A DNA stretch of 64,000 nt, taken from positions 496,001 through 560,000 of the forward strand of contig CAVQBC010000006.1 of the NCBI GenBank assembly GCA_963710665.1, read 5' to 3'. The notes beneath the pieces were generated by a model that worked only from the letters and a program-made list of their open reading frames with translations, was not told where the DNA came from and searched no databases. A program made the translations under genes and the position numbers. Shown here in pieces: positions 1 through 8,709 of this stretch. This DNA is from CAVQBC01 sp963710665. GTDB taxonomy: Bacteria; Actinomycetota; Thermoleophilia; Solirubrobacterales; Solirubrobacteraceae. Positions within the stretch are counted from its first letter, which is position 1. Every line of letters begins with the position of its first letter.

Positions 1-813
1 CACGAGGTTGCAGCCCACGCCGCAGTACGTGCAGATCGTCGTCGTCTGCGACTGGCGCTCCTCGTCCCACGTGCCGTCCTGGCGCTTGTCGTACTCGCTC
101 TTGAACATGAGCGCGCCGGTCGGGCACACCGCGATGCAGTTGCCGCAGTAGACGCACGCCGAGTCGGGCAGCGGGTTGGCGAACTCGGTGGCGATGCGGG
201 CGTCGAAGCCGCGCCCGGCGACGGCGATCGCGAACGTGTTCTGCCAGTCCGTGCCGCAGCCCTCGACGCACTTGTAACAGAGGACGCACTTCGAGTAGTC
301 GCGCACGTAGAGCTCGTTGTCGACCTTCACGGGCTGGTGCACGGTGGCCGCGAACTGGCCGTCGGGCGTCTCGTGGTGACCGGCGCGCAGCCGGTCGCGC
401 TCGCCCTCCTCGAACGGCGGCGCCGGCGGGCCGTAGCGCTCGGGATCGGCGTCGTACTCCTCGATCCAGCGGTCGACGTCGGGCGTCGTCGACAGGTCGA
501 CCGAGGACGCGAGGAACTCGATCACCATCTTGCGGCTGTGGCGGACGCGCTCGGAGTGCGTCTCGACCTCCATGCCCTCCTCGACCGTGCGCGCGCACGA
601 CGGCACGAGCACGCGCGAGCCCTTGACCTCGACCACGCACACGCGGCAGGCGTTCACCGGCGTCAGCGTGCTCTCCCAGCACATCGTGGGGATGTCGATC
701 CCCTCGCGCTTCGAGACGTCGAGGATCGTCTCCCCCTCGTGGGCCTCGACGGTCTCCCCGTTGAGCTGGAGCTCGATCGTGTGTGGGGGCGCTCCGGTGC
801 GCGTCCTGCTCAT
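1..813 (-). CDS. Formate dehydrogenase iron-sulfur subunit, 2Fe-2S plus two 4Fe-4S clusters (partial, runs off the left edge)
   Basis: The reading frame starts at ATG 813, overlapping the upstream stop as ATGA, and is still open at base 1. Residues 12-75 form a plant-type 2Fe-2S ferredoxin domain with Cys45, 56, 59 and 73. Two bacterial 4Fe-4S motifs follow (CVLCYKCVEGC and CVYCGNCIAVCP). Just before the edge is CTYCGVGC, the start of the Fe4S4 motif that normally opens the catalytic chain of molybdopterin oxidoreductases. The protein should pass electrons between the molybdenum centre and the NuoEF-like subunit encoded upstream. The catalytic gene at 2672-4621 lacks that Fe4S4 segment, so the catalytic subunit may be split between these two genes. 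Alternatively this gene continues into a second full catalytic chain; the window cannot decide. Confidence 0.85.
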   Translation of the reverse strand, partial: MSRTRTGAPPHTIELQLNGETVEAHEGETILDVSKREGIDIPTMCWESTLTPVNACRVCVVEVKGSRVLVPSCARTVEEGMEVETHSERVRHSRKMVIEFLASSVDLSTTPDVDRWIEEYDADPERYGPPAPPFEEGERDRLRAGHHETPDGQFAATVHQPVKVDNELYVRDYSKCVLCYKCVEGCGTDWQNTFAIAVAGRGFDARIATEFANPLPDSACVYCGNCIAVCPTGALMFKSEYDKRQDGTWDEERQSQTTTICTYCGVGCNLV

Positions 814-2672
814 CGCCGACCTCCGGTCTCGAAGACGTCCAGCTTCTTCAGCGCCGACTCGATCGCGTCGGCGGCGGTCTGACCGAGGCCGCAGATCGAC
901 GAGTCGCGCATCGACCGGGTGATCTCGTCCAGCAACTCGTACTCCTGCTCGGCCGAGCCCCGCGGCCGGTCGTTGACGAGGCGCGCGAGCGCCTCCTCCT
1001 GGCGGACGGTGCCCACGCGGCAGGGCACGCACTGCCCACAGGACTCGTCGCGGAAGAACGCCGCGAGCCGCATCAGGATCGCGGGAAGGTCGACGGTGTC
1101 GTCGACCACCATCACGACGCCCGAGCCCATGCTCACGCCGGCCTCCCGCGTCGCCTCGAAGGACATCTCGATGTCCAGCTCGTCGGGGGTGACGAAGCGT
1201 CCCGCGGCGCCGCCCAGCAGGACCGTGCGCAGCGGCCGGCCGCCGGCGACCCCGCCCGCCATGTCGAGGACCTCGCGCAGCGTGACCCCGAACGGCGCCT
1301 CGTAGAGGCCCGGCCGCTCGACGCAGCCCGACAGGCAGAACAGGCGCGTGCCGGTCGAGTTCTCGGTGCCGATCTTGGCGTAGGCCTCGCCGCCCTCGAG
1401 CACGATGTCGAGCACGTTGACGAGCGTCTCGACGTTGTTGATCACGGTCGGCTTGTCGAACAGCCCCTTGTCGACCGGGAACGGCGGCTTGTTGCGCGGC
1501 TCGCCGCGGTAGCCCTCGATCGAGTTGAAGAGGGCCGTCTCCTCGCCGCAGATGTAGGCGCCGGCGCCCTTTCGCAACTCGATGTCGAAGTGGTAGCCGT
1601 AGCCGAGGATGTCCTGCCCGAGGTAGCCGCGGGCACGCGCGACCGTGACCGCCTCGACCAGGCGCTCCCAGGCCAGCGGATACTCGCCGCGCAGGTACAG
1701 GTAGCCGTGCTCGCAGCCGGTGGTGATGCCGGCGATCGTCATCGCCTCGATGATCGAGAACGGGTCGTCCTCGAGGATCACGCGGTCCTTGAAGGTCCCC
1801 GGCTCGGACTCGTCGGCGTTGCAGATCAGGTAGTGCGGGCGCTTCGCGTTGCGGGCCACCGCCTCCCACTTGCGGCCGGTCGGGAACGCGGCGCCGCCCC
1901 GGCCCAGGAGCTTCGAGTCCGAGACCTCGCGCAGCACGCCGTCCGCGCCCATGTCGAGCGCGGCGCGCAGCGCCTCGTAGCCGCCGTGCGCGCGGTAGCT
2001 GTCGATGTTCTCGGGGTTGACCACGCCGACGCGGCGCAGCAGCCGCAGCGACGGGTCGCCGAGCTGCGGGACGCTGGGCGGCGGCTTCGCGGGCGCCTGT
2101 GCGCCGGCGAGCATGGCCGCGACGGTCTCGCCGTCCGCGGGCGCCAGCGACACCTCGTGCGGGACCTCCCCCGCCTCGGTGACCATCACGGCCGGGGCCC
2201 GCTCGCACATGCCCAGGCACGGGCTCTCGTGCCAGACCGCCTGGCCGTTGCCGGGGTGCTCGCCCTCGGGGCCGACGCGCCGCTCGAGGTCGGCGCACAG
2301 CTCGCCGGATCCGCGGGCGATGCACGCCACGTCCGTGCAGACGTGCGCGACCACCGGCGGCTCCGGCTCGAGCGAGAACAGCGCGTAGAACGTCGCCACG
2401 CCGTAGACCTCGGCCGGCGGGATCGTCAGCCGCTGGGCGACGTAGTTCAGCGCGCCCCGGCTGATCCAGCCGCGGCGCGACTGCACGGCGTGCAGCGTGG
2501 GCAGCAGGAGGTGGCGCTTGGCCCGCGCCGCGTGACCGCCGCGGGCCACGCGGCGGTCCCGCTCGCTGACGTCGAGGCCGCCCTCCCAGCTGCTCAGCGG
2601 CGGGCCGAGGACGGCGTCGACGGCCTCGCGCTCGCCGACGGACGGCGCATCGTCGTGGAGAACGATGTCCAT
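810..2672 (-). CDS. fdhB: NuoE-NuoF fusion, NADH-binding diaphorase subunit of formate dehydrogenase
   Basis: A 620-residue protein with two fused complex I-like modules. The NuoE-like N-terminal half carries thioredoxin-fold 2Fe-2S cysteines in HVCTDVAC and PCLGMC. The NuoF-like half has the FMN/NAD motifs GRGGAAFPTG and GAGAYICGEET and the 4Fe-4S ligands SCGQCVPC plus a later SICG. In FdsGB/HoxFE-type enzymes this unit takes electrons from formate oxidation and reduces NAD+. The start ATG 2672 overlaps the catalytic-subunit stop as TGATG, and the stop overlaps the next start as ATGA, so the three genes look translationally coupled. No transmembrane segments are seen, so the complex should be cytoplasmic. 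Confidence 0.93.
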   Translation of the reverse strand: MDIVLHDDAPSVGEREAVDAVLGPPLSSWEGGLDVSERDRRVARGGHAARAKRHLLLPTLHAVQSRRGWISRGALNYVAQRLTIPPAEVYGVATFYALFSLEPEPPVVAHVCTDVACIARGSGELCADLERRVGPEGEHPGNGQAVWHESPCLGMCERAPAVMVTEAGEVPHEVSLAPADGETVAAMLAGAQAPAKPPPSVPQLGDPSLRLLRRVGVVNPENIDSYRAHGGYEALRAALDMGADGVLREVSDSKLLGRGGAAFPTGRKWEAVARNAKRPHYLICNADESEPGTFKDRVILEDDPFSIIEAMTIAGITTGCEHGYLYLRGEYPLAWERLVEAVTVARARGYLGQDILGYGYHFDIELRKGAGAYICGEETALFNSIEGYRGEPRNKPPFPVDKGLFDKPTVINNVETLVNVLDIVLEGGEAYAKIGTENSTGTRLFCLSGCVERPGLYEAPFGVTLREVLDMAGGVAGGRPLRTVLLGGAAGRFVTPDELDIEMSFEATREAGVSMGSGVVMVVDDTVDLPAILMRLAAFFRDESCGQCVPCRVGTVRQEEALARLVNDRPRGSAEQEYELLDEITRSMRDSSICGLGQTAADAIESALKKLDVFETGGRR

Positions 2673-4621
2673 CAGGTCGGCTGGCCGGCGGTGGTACCCG
2701 CCGCAGCCACCTCCTCTGGCTCCGCGGGGGCGATCGGGTCGACGCGGATGGCGGTCGCCTTGAACTCCGCGGTCCCCGACTTCGGGTCGGTGGCGTTCAC
2801 CGTGAGCAGGTTCGTCTCCACCTCGTCGGGGAAGTGCAGCGTCATGAACGTCAGGCCCGGGCGCAGCGACGGGTCGATGCGCACGGGGGCGACCACGTTG
2901 CCACGGGCCGACGACACGCGGACGCGGTCGCCGGTGGTGACCCCGAGGTCCTCCGCGTCGGCGACCGAGATCTCGAGCTCCTCGCCGCGCCGCAGCGGCG
3001 ACGAGTAGCCGCCGGTCTGCACGCCGGTGTTGAACGAGTCCAGGCGCCGTCCGGTGGTGAGCCGCAGCGGGAACTCCTCCGAGAGCTCCTCGCTCGGCGG
3101 CGAGTCCTCCACGGCGTGGAACACCGCGGCCGGGCCCTCGCGGGGCTCCTTCCACAGGCGCCCGTGCAGGAACGTCTCCTCGAGGGTGTCCTCGTCGAAG
3201 CACGGCCACTGGATGCCGCCGAGCTCCTCCAGGCGGGCGTAACTCATGCCGGCGTGGTTGGGCGCCAGCGAGCGCAGCTCGTTCCAGACGTCCTCCGAGG
3301 AGCCGTACTCCCACTCGTGCCCGAGACGGGCGGCGAGGTCGAGCATGATGTGGATGTCGTCTCGCGCCTGGCCGGGTGGCTTGAGCGCCGCGCGGACGCG
3401 CTGCACGCGCCGCTCGCTGTTGGTCACCGTGCCCTCGGCCTCGCACCAGCTCGCCGAGGCCGGCAGCACGACGTCGGCCATCTCGGCCGTCGCGGTGCGG
3501 AAGATGTCCTGCACCACGAGGTGGTCCAGGCCCTCGAGGAGGTGCCTGACGTGGTGGGCGTCGGCGTCGGACTGCACCGGGTTCTCGCCGAGCACGAACA
3601 GCGTGGTCAGCTCGTCCCGTTCCATCGCCTCGAACATCTCCGTCATGTGCAGGCCGTACTTCGGCTGGATCTTCACGCCCCAGGCCTTCTCGAACTTCGC
3701 GAGCGCCTCGGGGTCGGTCTCCATGTCCTGGAAGCCGGGCAGGCGGTTGGGGATCGCCCCCATGTCGCCGCCGCCCTGCACGTTGTTCTGCCCGCGCAGC
3801 GGGTTGAGGCCGGCGCCGTAGCGCCCGACGTTGCCGGTGAGCAGCGCCAGGTTGATGAGCGCGAGCACGTTGTCGACCGCGTTGTGGTGCTCGGTGATGC
3901 CGAGCGTCCAGCAGATCTGGGCGCGGTCCGCGCGCGCGTAGGTGTGGGCGACGTCCTGGATCACGTCGGCGGGCACGCCGGAGAGCGCCTCGGCCCGCTC
4001 GAGCGTGTAGGGCTCGACGGCGGCCACGTAGGCCTCGAAGCCCGAGGTCGCCCGCTCGATGAACTCGGTGTTGTGCAGCCCCGCGTAGATGATCTCTCGC
4101 GCCATGCCGTTCGCGAGAGCGACATCCGAGCCGACGTTGAGCCCGAGCCACGTGTCGGCCCACTTGGCGGACGTCGTCCGCCGCGGGTCCACCGCGTACA
4201 TCCTGGCCCCTGAGTGGATGGCCTTGAGGATGTGGTGGAAGAAGATCGGGTGAGCCTCACGGGCGTTGGATCCCCACAGCAGGATCACGTCCGTGTCCTC
4301 GATCTCCTGATATGAGCTGGTGCCTCCACCAGCGCCGAATACCGTCGCCAGACCGACGACGCTAGGGGCGTGTCAAGTTCGGTTGCAGCTGTCGATGTTG
4401 TTCGTGCCGATGGCGACCCGGGTGAACTTCTGGGCGATGAAGTTGACCTCGTTGGTCGCCTTCGAGCAGCTGAACATCCCGAAGGCGTTCGGGCCCTTGG
4501 CGTCGATGGCCTTCTTGAACCCCCCGGCGGCGCGGTCCAGCGCCTCGTCCCAGCTTGCGGGACGAAGAGCGCCGTTCTCGCGCACCAGCGGCTCGGTGAG
4601 GCGGGGGTACTTCATTGGCAT
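2672..4621 (-). CDS. fdhA: Selenocysteine-containing formate dehydrogenase catalytic subunit
   Basis: A 649-codon gene read through an in-frame TGA at 4375-4373 (residue 83, context NSCNRT-Sec-HAPSVVG), the position of the molybdenum-ligating Sec in E. coli FdhF. Start ATG 4621 has a GGAGAG ribosome site seven bases upstream. The Mo-bis-MGD core runs from about residue 15 (LVRENGALRPASWDEAL) to the C-terminal MGD-binding barrel (TTGRRLDSFNTG). The N-terminal Fe4S4 motif of the family, CxxCxxxC, is absent; a matching CTYCGVGC lies in the third gene of the operon. It should oxidise formate to CO2. Naive annotation would break the gene into two at the TGA. The high identity of flanking residues and the SECIS element argue strongly for recoding. 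Confidence 0.93.
4343..4375 (-). promoter_or_regulatory. Bacterial SECIS element of fdhA
   Basis: Directly after the UGA (4375-4373) the mRNA folds into a hairpin whose 7-bp stem uses nucleotides 12-18 (CGUCGUC) and 24-30 (GGCGACG), with apical loop GGUCU at 19-23. The E. coli fdhF SECIS also has GGUCU at this distance from its UGA. SelB would bind this loop while carrying Sec-tRNA. Confidence 0.85.
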
Positions 4622-4750
4622 GGTGGACTCTCCGACGATTCGTTTCGGGGTCGCCCGTACGTCCGGAACGCCCCGGGCGGAGCCGGAGGGTACCAAGGAG
4701 GCCGGAACTGACGTAGTACAGATTCGGCACAGTGGGCATACGCTGCAGGG

Positions 4751-4969
4751 ATGGCTCCGAAACCTCTCGGCCCGACCCGCTCGCGCGGCGCCCCCGGGGC
4801 CGGCGCGGGCGTGGTCGGCGCGCTGCTGATCGTGCTGCCCGCGATCTGCCTGCCGTCGATGGTCATGGTCTCGAACGTGATGGGCCGGCGGGCGACCGCG
4901 GCGCTGGCCGGCGGCGTCAGCCTCACCGGCCTGTTCGGGGCGGGTCTCCTGCTCGCTCTGGGAGGCTGA
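4751..4969 (+). CDS. Small two-helix membrane protein of unknown function
   Basis: A 72-residue protein with a basic N-terminus (MAPKPLGPTRSRG) and two predicted hydrophobic helices at about residues 20-42 and 49-70. It ends five bases before fdhD, so the two are probably cotranscribed. It is divergent from the formate dehydrogenase operon across a 129-base gap. I recognise no family. Its place next to fdhD suggests a link with formate dehydrogenase assembly or membrane association, but that is only context. Confidence 0.6.
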   Translation: MAPKPLGPTRSRGAPGAGAGVVGALLIVLPAICLPSMVMVSNVMGRRATAALAGGVSLTGLFGAGLLLALGG

Positions 4970-4973
4970 CGGA

Positions 4974-5762
4974 GTGACGCACGACGCCCACGCGCCCATC
5001 CGCGACGAGCTCGCCCGCGGCATGTGGACCTCCGCCACCCACGACGGGCGCGAGGACGTGGTCGCGGTCGAGGAGCCGCTCGAGATCCGCGTCGCCGGCG
5101 CGCCCCTCGCGGTCACGATGCGCACGCCCGGCCATGACGAGGAGCTCGCGCTCGGCTTCCTCTTCACGGAGGGGCTCATCGACAGCCCGCGCGCCGCGGG
5201 CCCCACCGCCGACTTCGCCGTCAACACGATCGACGTCGCGGGGCCGCCGGTCCGCGAGAGCGCCACGCGGCGCTTCTACACCACGTCGTCGTGCGGCGTG
5301 TGCGGCAAGGGCGCGCTCGAGGAGGTCGCGGTCCACGCCGATCCCGTCCCGCCCGGCCCCGAGATTGACCGCACCCTGCTCGCGACGCTCCCGGACCGCC
5401 TGCGTCAGCCGACCTTCGAGCGCACCGGCGGGCTGCACGCCACCGGGCTGTTCTCCCCCGACGGCGACCTGCTGCTCGTACGCGAGGACGTCGGGCGCCA
5501 CAACGCGATGGACAAGGTGGTCGGTCGCGCGCTGGTCGACGGGCTGCTGCCGCTGCACGGGCGGATCCTGTGCGTGAGCGGCCGGCTGTCGTTCGAGCTC
5601 GTGCAGAAGGCCGCGGTCGCCGGGGCACCCGTGCTCGTCGGCGTGGGCGCGCCCAGCTCGCTTGCCATCAGCCTGGCCGCCGACCGCGGCATGACGCTCG
5701 GCGGCTTCGCGCGCCGCGGCAGCGTGAACGTGTACACCGGCGCCGAGCGGGTCACGGGATAG
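4974..5762 (+). CDS. fdhD: Formate dehydrogenase accessory sulfurtransferase FdhD
   Basis: A 262-residue FdhD with the hallmark TSSCGVCGK motif (CxxC, near residues 105-108) that carries sulfur from IscS to the molybdenum cofactor of formate dehydrogenase. Other family signatures are visible: EEPLEIRV near the start, HDEELALGFLFTEGL, and the C-terminal DVGRHNAMDKVVG and SGRLSFELVQKA blocks. GTG 4974 is used as start, with GGGAGG upstream. It lies between the two selenoprotein formate dehydrogenase operons and should serve both. Confidence 0.95.
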   Translation: MTHDAHAPIRDELARGMWTSATHDGREDVVAVEEPLEIRVAGAPLAVTMRTPGHDEELALGFLFTEGLIDSPRAAGPTADFAVNTIDVAGPPVRESATRRFYTTSSCGVCGKGALEEVAVHADPVPPGPEIDRTLLATLPDRLRQPTFERTGGLHATGLFSPDGDLLLVREDVGRHNAMDKVVGRALVDGLLPLHGRILCVSGRLSFELVQKAAVAGAPVLVGVGAPSSLAISLAADRGMTLGGFARRGSVNVYTGAERVTG

Positions 5763-5769
5763 CCGGGCC

Positions 5770-7567
5770 ATGCCGGCACCGACCCCAGCCGAGGCCCTCG
5801 AAGCGTGGGCGCGCGCCTGCGCGGCGCGCGCCCCGCGACCTCCGGAGACGGTTCCCCTCGACCGCGCGCTCGGACGGGTCGCCCACGCGCCCGTGCGCGC
5901 GCTGCGCTCCTCGCCCGCCTTCCCGGCGGCCGCGATGGACGGCATCGCGGTGCGCGCCGCGGACGTCGCGGGGGCCGGCGCCGAGACCCCGGTCGAGCTC
6001 GATCCCTCGCGGTACACCCCGGTGGACACCGGCGATCCGATGGCGCCCGGATCACGACGCCGTGGTCATGCGCGAGCGCGTCGAGTACACCGGCGACGTC
6101 GCGCGCGTGACGGCCGCGGCCGGGCGCGGGAAACACGTGCGCCCGGTCGGCGAGGACGTCGCCGCCGGCGAGCTGCTCGTGGCGCCGGGCCGACGGCTCG
6201 GCCCGGTCGACCTCGCGCTGGCAGCTGCCGGCGGGCACGACGAGCTGGCCGTGCGCCCGCGGCCCACCGTGACGATCCTGCCGACGGGCGACGAGCTGCG
6301 TCCGGCACACTGGGAGCTGCGCGATGGCGAGCTCGCCGACACCAACTCGATCATGCTCGACGCGCAGGCGCGCGAGGCGGGCTGCGCGACCCGGTGCCTG
6401 CCGATCCTGCCCGACGACCCCGGCCGCCTCGAGGCAGCAGTCCGGCGCGCCGCGCGCGAGAGCGACCTCGTGCTCGTGGTCGCCGGCACCAGCGCCGGCC
6501 GCCACGACTACGCCCCCGGCGTGCTGGAGACGTGCGGGCGGATCGTCGTGCGGGGCGTGGCGATGCGGCCCGGCCACCCGGCGGTGCTCGCCGTCGTGGA
6601 CGGCACGCCGGTCATGGGCTGCCCCGGCTATCCGGTGTCGGCCGCGCTGGCCTTCGACGAGCTCGCCCGCCCGCTGCTCGACCGGATCGGCGGCGCGGCG
6701 GCCGTGGGGCGGACGTCCGTGAGCGCCCGCCTGGCCACCGGCGCCTCGTCCCGCCAGGGCGCCTCCGAGCTCCTGCGCGTGGCGCTCGGCATCGTGGACG
6801 GCGAGCGCGTCGCCGTCCCCCTGCGCCGCGGGGCGAGCGCGCTGAGCGGCCTGGCGCACGCCGACGGCCTCGTCACGATCCCGCCGGACGTGGACGCGCT
6901 GCCGGCCGGCGCGCCGGTGGAGGTGCACGCCCCGGGCACGCATCCGCCCACGGAGCGCGACCTGCTGCTCGCGGGCCTGCCCGACCGCGCGCTCGAGCTC
7001 GTGCTGCTCGCCTGCGCGCAGAAGCGCCTCGCCGCGACACTCTGCGAGCTCGCGCCCGGAGAGGCGCTCGCGCTGGTCGCCGCCGGCGGCTGCCACGCGG
7101 CCTGGATCGACGGCGAGCATCCGCTGCCCTCCGGGATCGAGGGCGCCGTCGCGCTCCACGCGGTCGCCGAGCGCGACCTCGGCGTCGTGCTCGCCCCCGG
7201 CAACCCGGGCGCGATCGGCTCGGCGGACGACCTCGGGCGCGACGACGTCCGCGCCGTCGCCGCCCCCGCAGGATGGGCGACCGCCCCCGCGCACGCCGCC
7301 CGCGTGCGCTCCGACGACGCCGCGGTCGCGGCGGTCGCCGGCGGGCATGCCGACGGCGCGCTGGCCGGCATGCGCGCCGCCCGCGCCGCCGGGCTCGACA
7401 CGCTGCCCGCCGGGCGCGGGCGGATCGCGCTCGCGACCCGCCCGCGCGCGAGCCGCCGCGACCCCGCGCTCGCCGCGCTGCTCGAGCTGCTCGCGTCCCC
7501 GGACCTCGCCGCCGCGCTGGAGCGCGAGGGCTACGAGGTCCTCGGCGGCGCCCGGAGGGCCGCATGA
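5770..7567 (+). CDS. MoeA-like molybdopterin protein fused to a periplasmic-binding-protein-like domain (one frameshift as written)
   Basis: The first 92 codons from ATG 5770 match the MoeA N-terminus (SPAFPAAAMDGIAVRA). Near A6051 the frame changes; removing that base joins it to a frame reading PGHDAVVMRERVEY and on through the MoeA core (VTILPTGDEL, VVAGTSAGRHDY, GCPGYPVSA) to residue about 390. A C-terminal PBP-like/LysR-substrate-like domain follows (residues about 400-598, ERDLLLAGLPDRAL). Such MoeA-PBP fusions accompany molybdoenzymes in other bacteria; the role may be molybdate insertion or sensing. The corrected length is 598 residues. The stop overlaps selD as ATGA. The break looks like a sequence error, since both halves are intact. 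Confidence 0.85.
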
Positions 7568-8598
7568 GCGCCACCTCCCCCGTCCCGCTGACGTCGCTCT
7601 CGCACGGGGCGGGCTGCGGCTGCAAGCTCTCGGCGGCCGACATCGGCCCGATCGTGCAGGGCCTCCCCGCGTCCGATGACCCCCGGCTGCTGGTCGGCAG
7701 CGCCACGTCCGACGACGCCGGCGTCGTGCAGGTGAGCGACGACCTCGCGCTGGTGCAGACCGTCGACTTCTTCACCCCGATCGTCGACGACCCCTACGAC
7801 TTCGGCCGCATCGCCGCCGCCAACGCGCTGTCGGACGTCTACGCGATGGGCGGCGAGCCGCTGAGCGCGCTCAACCTCGTGGCGTTCCCGCTGGAGCGCC
7901 TCGGGCCCGACGTGCTGCGCGAGATCCTCCGCGGCGGGGCCGACGTCGTGCGGGCGGCGGGCGCGATGCTCGTCGGCGGCCACTCGATCGACGATCCCGA
8001 GCCGAAGTACGGCCTCGCGGTCACGGGCGCCGTCCACCCCGCGGAGGTCCTCACCAACGCCGGCGGGCGCGCCGGCGACGCGCTCGTGCTGACCAAGCCG
8101 CTCGGGGTCGGCGCGATCTCCACGGCGCTCAAGCGCGGCCGCGGCGACGACCTGCTGCCGCTGGCGGTGGAGACGATGACCACCCTGAACGCCGAGGCCT
8201 CGCGGGCGGCGCGCGCCGCCGGCGCCCACGCGATGACCGACGTCACCGGCTTCGGGCTCCTCGGCCACCTGCGCGAGCTCGCGGCCGCCAGCGGCCTGGC
8301 CGCCGAGGTGCACGCCGACGCCGTGCCGGCGCTCGAGGGCGTCGAGGAGCTCCTGCGAGACGGTGACGCGGTGTCCGGCGGCAGCCGGCGCAACCGCGCC
8401 CACGCCGAGACCTTCACGCGCTTCGCGCCCGACGTCGACGAGTGGCGCCGCAGCCTGATGTGCGACGCGACGACGTCCGGCGGGCTGCTGGTCGCCGTCG
8501 CGCCCGAGCGCGCCGCGGACGTCCCCGGGGCCGTGGTCGGGCGGCTGACCGGCGACGAGCCCGGCACCGTCGCCGTGGTGCGCGGAGCGGCAGCGTGA
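7564..8598 (+). CDS. selD: Selenophosphate synthase SelD
   Basis: A 344-residue protein that closely follows E. coli SelD: HGAGCGCKLS with the catalytic cysteine and lysine, DFFTPIVDDPYDFGRIAA, NALSDVYAMGG, GGHSIDDPEPKYGLAVTG, MTDVTGFGLLGHL and CDATTSGGLL. The enzyme makes selenophosphate from selenide and ATP for Sec-tRNA synthesis. The active site uses Cys, not Sec, since TGC codons are present. The start ATG overlaps the previous stop (ATGA), and the selC tRNA begins five bases after its stop, so selD-selC-selB look like one transcription unit. Confidence 0.97.
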   Translation: MSATSPVPLTSLSHGAGCGCKLSAADIGPIVQGLPASDDPRLLVGSATSDDAGVVQVSDDLALVQTVDFFTPIVDDPYDFGRIAAANALSDVYAMGGEPLSALNLVAFPLERLGPDVLREILRGGADVVRAAGAMLVGGHSIDDPEPKYGLAVTGAVHPAEVLTNAGGRAGDALVLTKPLGVGAISTALKRGRGDDLLPLAVETMTTLNAEASRAARAAGAHAMTDVTGFGLLGHLRELAAASGLAAEVHADAVPALEGVEELLRDGDAVSGGSRRNRAHAETFTRFAPDVDEWRRSLMCDATTSGGLLVAVAPERAADVPGAVVGRLTGDEPGTVAVVRGAAA

Positions 8599-8603
8599 TT
8601 CGT

Positions 8604-8696
8604 GGAGCGGCCAGGGCCCGGTGGCCCGACCGGCCTTCAAAGCCGGGGAGCCGCGGCAGCCCCGTGGTGGGAAGGTTCGACTCCTTCGCCGCTCCG
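8604..8696 (+). tRNA. selC: tRNA-Sec (UCA anticodon)
   Basis: The fold is complete: 8-bp acceptor GGAGCGGC (8604-8611) with GCCGCTCC (8688-8695), discriminator G8696 and no encoded CCA. The D-stem is GGGCC/GGCCC with a CGGT loop, as in E. coli tRNA-Sec. The anticodon stem CCGGC/GCCGG encloses CTTCAAA, giving anticodon TCA (8637-8639). A long variable arm (8647-8670) has a 6-bp stem CCGCGG/CCGTGG, and the T-arm is GAAGG-TTCGACT-CCTTC. The long extra arm, 8-bp acceptor and UCA identify tRNA-Sec rather than a suppressor. Confidence 0.97.
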
Positions 8697-8709
8697 TCGC
8701 CCTCGGCGC

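Noticed and set aside
783..3008. Long open frames on the strand opposite the formate dehydrogenase genes (similar ones opposite most genes here)
   Set aside because: They are Arg/Ala/Gly-rich shadows of strongly coding GC-rich genes, with no recognisable domains.
4370..4378. TGA inside the first formate dehydrogenase read as a stop or pseudogene break
   Set aside because: It is at the exact Sec position, followed by His-Ala-Pro-Ser and a SECIS hairpin, with SelB, SelD and tRNA-Sec nearby.
7615..7640. SelD as a selenoprotein
   Set aside because: The active-site motif GAGCGCK is coded by TGC codons; no TGA is present.
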